DNA of 64,000 nt, from NCBI GenBank assembly GCA_030696455.1, contig JAUYSH010000036.1, forward strand, positions 1 through 64,000, written 5' to 3'. Under the pieces are notes generated by a model that ran no database searches, was not told the origin of the DNA, and was given only the letters and a program-made list of their open reading frames with translations. This DNA is from Elusimicrobiota bacterium. Lineage in GTDB: Bacteria > Elusimicrobiota > Elusimicrobia > UBA1565 > UBA9628. Positions 61,202-64,000 of this stretch are shown here, piece after piece; within the stretch, counting starts at the first letter, position 1, and each line of letters begins with the position of its first letter. The translations under genes and the position numbers were made by a program.

Positions 61202-63621
61202 ACGAGCTTTCCGAGGTTTCCGACATCGACTTCCCCATCCTGGGCAAGCCCGCCAAGGAGCTGCGCGCGCTCGGCAACGCGCGCCATCTCTCGCTCTCCG
61301 ACCCCGAGTGGGCCGCCATCCAGGCGCATTTCAAGGGGCTGAAAAGAGAGCCCTCGCTGGCCGAGATCGAAACGATCGCGCAGACCTGGTCCGAGCACTG
61401 CAAGCACAAGACCTTCACGAGCCCCATCCGCTACACCGAGGGCAAGAAGACGCGCACGATCAAGAACCTCTTCGCCGAGACCATCGTCGCCGCCACCGAG
61501 GCCGTCAAGAAGCCCTGGTGCCTGTCCCTGTTCAAGGACAACGCCGGCGTCGTCGCGTTCGGCAAGAAGTGGGCGCTCGCCTTCAAGGTCGAGACCCACA
61601 ACCACCCGTCGGCCCTCGAGCCCTACGGCGGCGCGGCCACCGGCGTCGGCGGCGTCGTGCGCGACATCCTCGGAGTGGGCCTCGGCGCGAAACCCATACT
61701 CAACACCGACACCTTCTGCTTCGGCCGCCCAGACTACAAGGGCGCGCTCCCCGAGGGCGCCCACCACCCGACGCGGACCTTGCGCGGCGTGGTCGCCGGC
61801 GTGCGCGACTACGGCAACCGCATGGGCATCCCGACCGCCGGCGGCGGCATTTGGTTCGACGACGAATACCGCCTCAACCCTCTCGTGTTCTGCGGCACCG
61901 TCGGCATCATGCCCCAGTGGGCCGTCAAGAAAGAGGTCAAACCCGGCGACCTGATCGTCGCGGTCGGCGGCAGAACGGGACGCGACGGGCTTCATGGCGC
62001 GACGTTCTCGTCGGCCAACCTCGGCGCGGACGCCCCGTCCTCCGCCGTCCAGATCGGCCACGCGATCCAGGAGAAGCGCGTTCTCGACGCGCTGCTCGCG
62101 GCGCGCGACAAGAAGCTCTACGGCTCGGTCACGGACTGCGGCGCCGGGGGGTTCTCCTCCGCCGTCGGCGAGCTCGGCGCGGACTGCGGCGCGCGCGTGC
62201 GCCTCGAGCAGGCCCCGCTGAAGGTCAGCGACCTCGACTCCTGGGAGATATGGCTGTCCGAGTCGCAGGAGAGGATGGTCCTGGCCGTCCCGCCCAAGTG
62301 CCTCAAGGCGCTCGAGAACGTGTTCGCCGCCGAGGGCTGCGAGCTCGCCGTCCTCGGCGAATTCACCAAGACCGGCCGCCTCGAGGTCATGCACCACGAG
62401 CGGACGATCGTCGATCTCGACATGAAGTTCCTTCACAAGGGTCTCCCGCGCGTGGAGCGCGAGGCCACCTGGACGAATAGCCACGCCGCGAAGCCCGCGG
62501 GCGGCACGACGAAGAAGGCCGGCGACGCCCTGCGCGAAATGGTCGGCCACCTCAACGTCTGCTCGCGCGAGTGGGTGATCCGCCAGTACGACCACGAGGT
62601 CCAGGGCGGCACCATCGTCAAGCCCCTCCAGGGCGTGCGCCACGACGGCCCCGGCGACGCCTGCGTGATCTGGCCCCACGCCGCCACCGGAGACATGGAG
62701 GACTTCTCCTGCTTCGCGGTCGGCCACGGCCTGAACCCCGACTACGGCCGGATCGACCCCTATTACATGGCGCTCGCGGCCGTCGACGAGGCCCTGCGCA
62801 ACCTCACCTGCGTCGGCGCCGATCCGGCGCGCGCGGCCCTGCTCGACAATTTTTGCTGGGCCAGCCCCGAGGATCCCAGGCAGCTCGGCGCGCTCGTGCG
62901 CGCGGCCGAGGGCTGCGCCGCCGCCGCGAAAGGCTTCAACGTCCCCTTCATCTCCGGCAAAGACAGCATGTTCAACCAGTCCAAGGACGAGAAGGGCAAG
63001 GAGCTTCCGATCCCCGGCACCTTGCTCATCTCCGCCATGGCGCCGGTGCCGGACGGACGAAAGGCCGTGACGATGGACTTTAAGGGCCCTGGAAACGCGT
63101 TGTACCTGATAGGGCGCACCAACGACGAACTCGGCGGCTCCCTCTATCACCGCATCCTCGGACGCACCGGCGGCGAGGTGCCCAAGGTCAACCCCGCCTC
63201 CGCGATCGACGGCTTCAAGGCCCTGCACGCGGCGATGACCCGCGGCCACGTCCTCTCCGCGCACGACCTCTCCGAGGGCGGCCTGGCGCTGTGCGCCGCG
63301 GAGATGGGCTTCACCGGCGAGTTCGGCTGCCTGCTCGACCTCGACGAGGTCCCGCGCGATCCCCGTATTTACTCGAACGAGACCTTGCTTTTCTCCGAGT
63401 CCCCTTCGAGAATACTCGTCGAGGTCAAGCCCGAGAACGAATCCGCCTTCCTGCGCCAGTTCGGCAAGAGCGCCAAATCCGCGATGGTGAGGCGCATGGG
63501 CCAGACCACGGCCAATCCGATCCTGAAGGTGACCGGACTCGAGGGCTCGACCTGCCTCGAAGAGCCCCTCAAAGAGCTCAAGGAAGCGTGGCAGACCGCT
63601 TTGCCCAAGGTGCTCGGATGA
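61198..63621 (+). CDS. purL: FGAM synthase large (small-type) subunit PurL
   Basis: 807 residues from GTG 61198 (overlaps the PurS TGA). It is the short PurL used with separate PurS and PurQ, slightly longer than usual (about 740). Motifs: TWSEHCKHKTF with catalytic His, KVETHNHPSALEPYGGAATG for ATP/Mg binding, GRTGRDGLHGATFSS, and the second half SGKDSMFNQ and AHDLSEGGLALCAAEM. It converts FGAR to FGAM using ammonia from PurQ. Confidence 0.96.
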   Translation: MNELSEVSDIDFPILGKPAKELRALGNARHLSLSDPEWAAIQAHFKGLKREPSLAEIETIAQTWSEHCKHKTFTSPIRYTEGKKTRTIKNLFAETIVAATEAVKKPWCLSLFKDNAGVVAFGKKWALAFKVETHNHPSALEPYGGAATGVGGVVRDILGVGLGAKPILNTDTFCFGRPDYKGALPEGAHHPTRTLRGVVAGVRDYGNRMGIPTAGGGIWFDDEYRLNPLVFCGTVGIMPQWAVKKEVKPGDLIVAVGGRTGRDGLHGATFSSANLGADAPSSAVQIGHAIQEKRVLDALLAARDKKLYGSVTDCGAGGFSSAVGELGADCGARVRLEQAPLKVSDLDSWEIWLSESQERMVLAVPPKCLKALENVFAAEGCELAVLGEFTKTGRLEVMHHERTIVDLDMKFLHKGLPRVEREATWTNSHAAKPAGGTTKKAGDALREMVGHLNVCSREWVIRQYDHEVQGGTIVKPLQGVRHDGPGDACVIWPHAATGDMEDFSCFAVGHGLNPDYGRIDPYYMALAAVDEALRNLTCVGADPARAALLDNFCWASPEDPRQLGALVRAAEGCAAAAKGFNVPFISGKDSMFNQSKDEKGKELPIPGTLLISAMAPVPDGRKAVTMDFKGPGNALYLIGRTNDELGGSLYHRILGRTGGEVPKVNPASAIDGFKALHAAMTRGHVLSAHDLSEGGLALCAAEMGFTGEFGCLLDLDEVPRDPRIYSNETLLFSESPSRILVEVKPENESAFLRQFGKSAKSAMVRRMGQTTANPILKVTGLEGSTCLEEPLKELKEAWQTALPKVLG

Positions 63622-64000
63622 AAAAGCCAAAAGTCCTGATCCTGCGCGCCGCCGGCGTCAACTGCGAGCTGGAGACCGCCAACGCGTTCAAGCACGTCGG
63701 CGGCGACCCCGAGCTCGTCCACATCACCGAGTTGCGCTCGGGAAAGAAAAAATTGATGGACTACGCGATCCTGTCCATTCCCGGCGGATTTTCTTACGGG
63801 GACGACGTGGGCGCCGGCAAGGTCCTGGCCAATCAAGTCCGTCACACGCTGACGGATCTGCGGCAGTTCGTGCGCCTCGGCCGCCCCGTCATCGGCATCT
63901 GCAACGGCTTCCAGGTGCTCGTCAAGTCCGGCATCCTCCCCCACTCCAACGCCTGCGACCAAAGCGCCTCCTTCACCGTCAACGACTCCGGGAAGTTCGA
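63618..64000 (+). CDS. purQ: FGAM synthase glutaminase subunit PurQ (partial)
   Basis: 128 residues are visible before the right edge. ATG 63618 overlaps the purL stop. The start MKKPKVLILRAAGVNCELE, oxyanion strand SIPGGFSYGDDVGAGK and nucleophile region RPVIGICNGFQVLVKSGIL identify the class I amidotransferase PurQ. The catalytic His and Glu lie beyond the window. Confidence 0.95.
   Translation, partial: MKKPKVLILRAAGVNCELETANAFKHVGGDPELVHITELRSGKKKLMDYAILSIPGGFSYGDDVGAGKVLANQVRHTLTDLRQFVRLGRPVIGICNGFQVLVKSGILPHSNACDQSASFTVNDSGKF

Overview
The window is a GC-rich bacterial chromosome segment, densely coded on both strands, with many 1-4 base start/stop overlaps (ATGA, GTGA). I infer an uncultured, diderm, Elusimicrobiota-like bacterium. 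The reasons are the high GC, the many signal-peptide and lipoprotein genes, and a recurring type of secreted protein with a Pro/Ala/Ser-rich stretch behind an AQ(V/A)R-like signal-peptide end. This placement comes from general resemblance and has not been tested. A striking property is that many start codons (ATG, GTG or TTG) lie only 6-7 bases after a -10 box, so many mRNAs should be leaderless.

Layout. 1-5.8 kb: end of an unknown gene, a methyltransferase/toroid-protein pair, then a divergent redox cluster (Rrf2 regulator, nitroreductase, quinone oxidoreductase) and rsgA. 5.8-9.1 kb: two secreted proteins, then a small polymorphic-toxin locus with a full-length toxin and a DUF4279 immunity protein, plus an orphan colicin-E3-like RNase tip and its immunity protein. 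9.1-15.2 kb: lineage-type secreted proteins, an M48 protease and a CpaB-like protein, separated by diverged intergenic repeats. 15.2-19.2 kb: a rearranged segment with a DUF4143 ATPase, an IS91-type transposase remnant, direct repeats, scrambled copies of two neighbouring genes, a subtilase and a small ORF. 19.2-29.7 kb: M13 peptidase, TSUP transporter, CDF transporter, a putative AmgK-RapZ/MurU cell-wall recycling pair, an RlmI-like methyltransferase, an MliC-like lipoprotein and a PPRQ-repeat protein behind a structured leader. 29.7-49.6 kb: mostly housekeeping and stress genes, including a beta-lactamase-fold hydrolase, a FAD/Rieske oxidoreductase, a Nudix-RsmH fusion, a cupin/hemerythrin pair, AI-2E transporter, DksA-like protein, PhyH/MFS, M23 lipoprotein and a PAS kinase with its response regulator. 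It also holds a ppa gene reduced by internal deletion and a YkgJ-LysM chimera. 49.6-53.3 kb: a small accessory block (DUF1398, recombinase-type HTH remnant, SWIM protein, Fic protein) ending near tRNA-Gln(CUG). 53.3-57 kb: small membrane proteins, a secreted protein combining a nuclease-like and a LOG domain, and two receiver-only regulators. 57-64 kb: a purine operon guaB3-guaA-purC-purS(tandem)-purL-purQ running off the right edge.

The most unusual signals are an 18-20 bp perfect palindrome (ACTGTTTCCGGAAACAGT core) found three times just upstream of unrelated genes, a GC-rich dyad element 20-21 bp upstream of the -10 box of three secreted-protein genes, the toxin cassette, and several gene fusions or deletion products.
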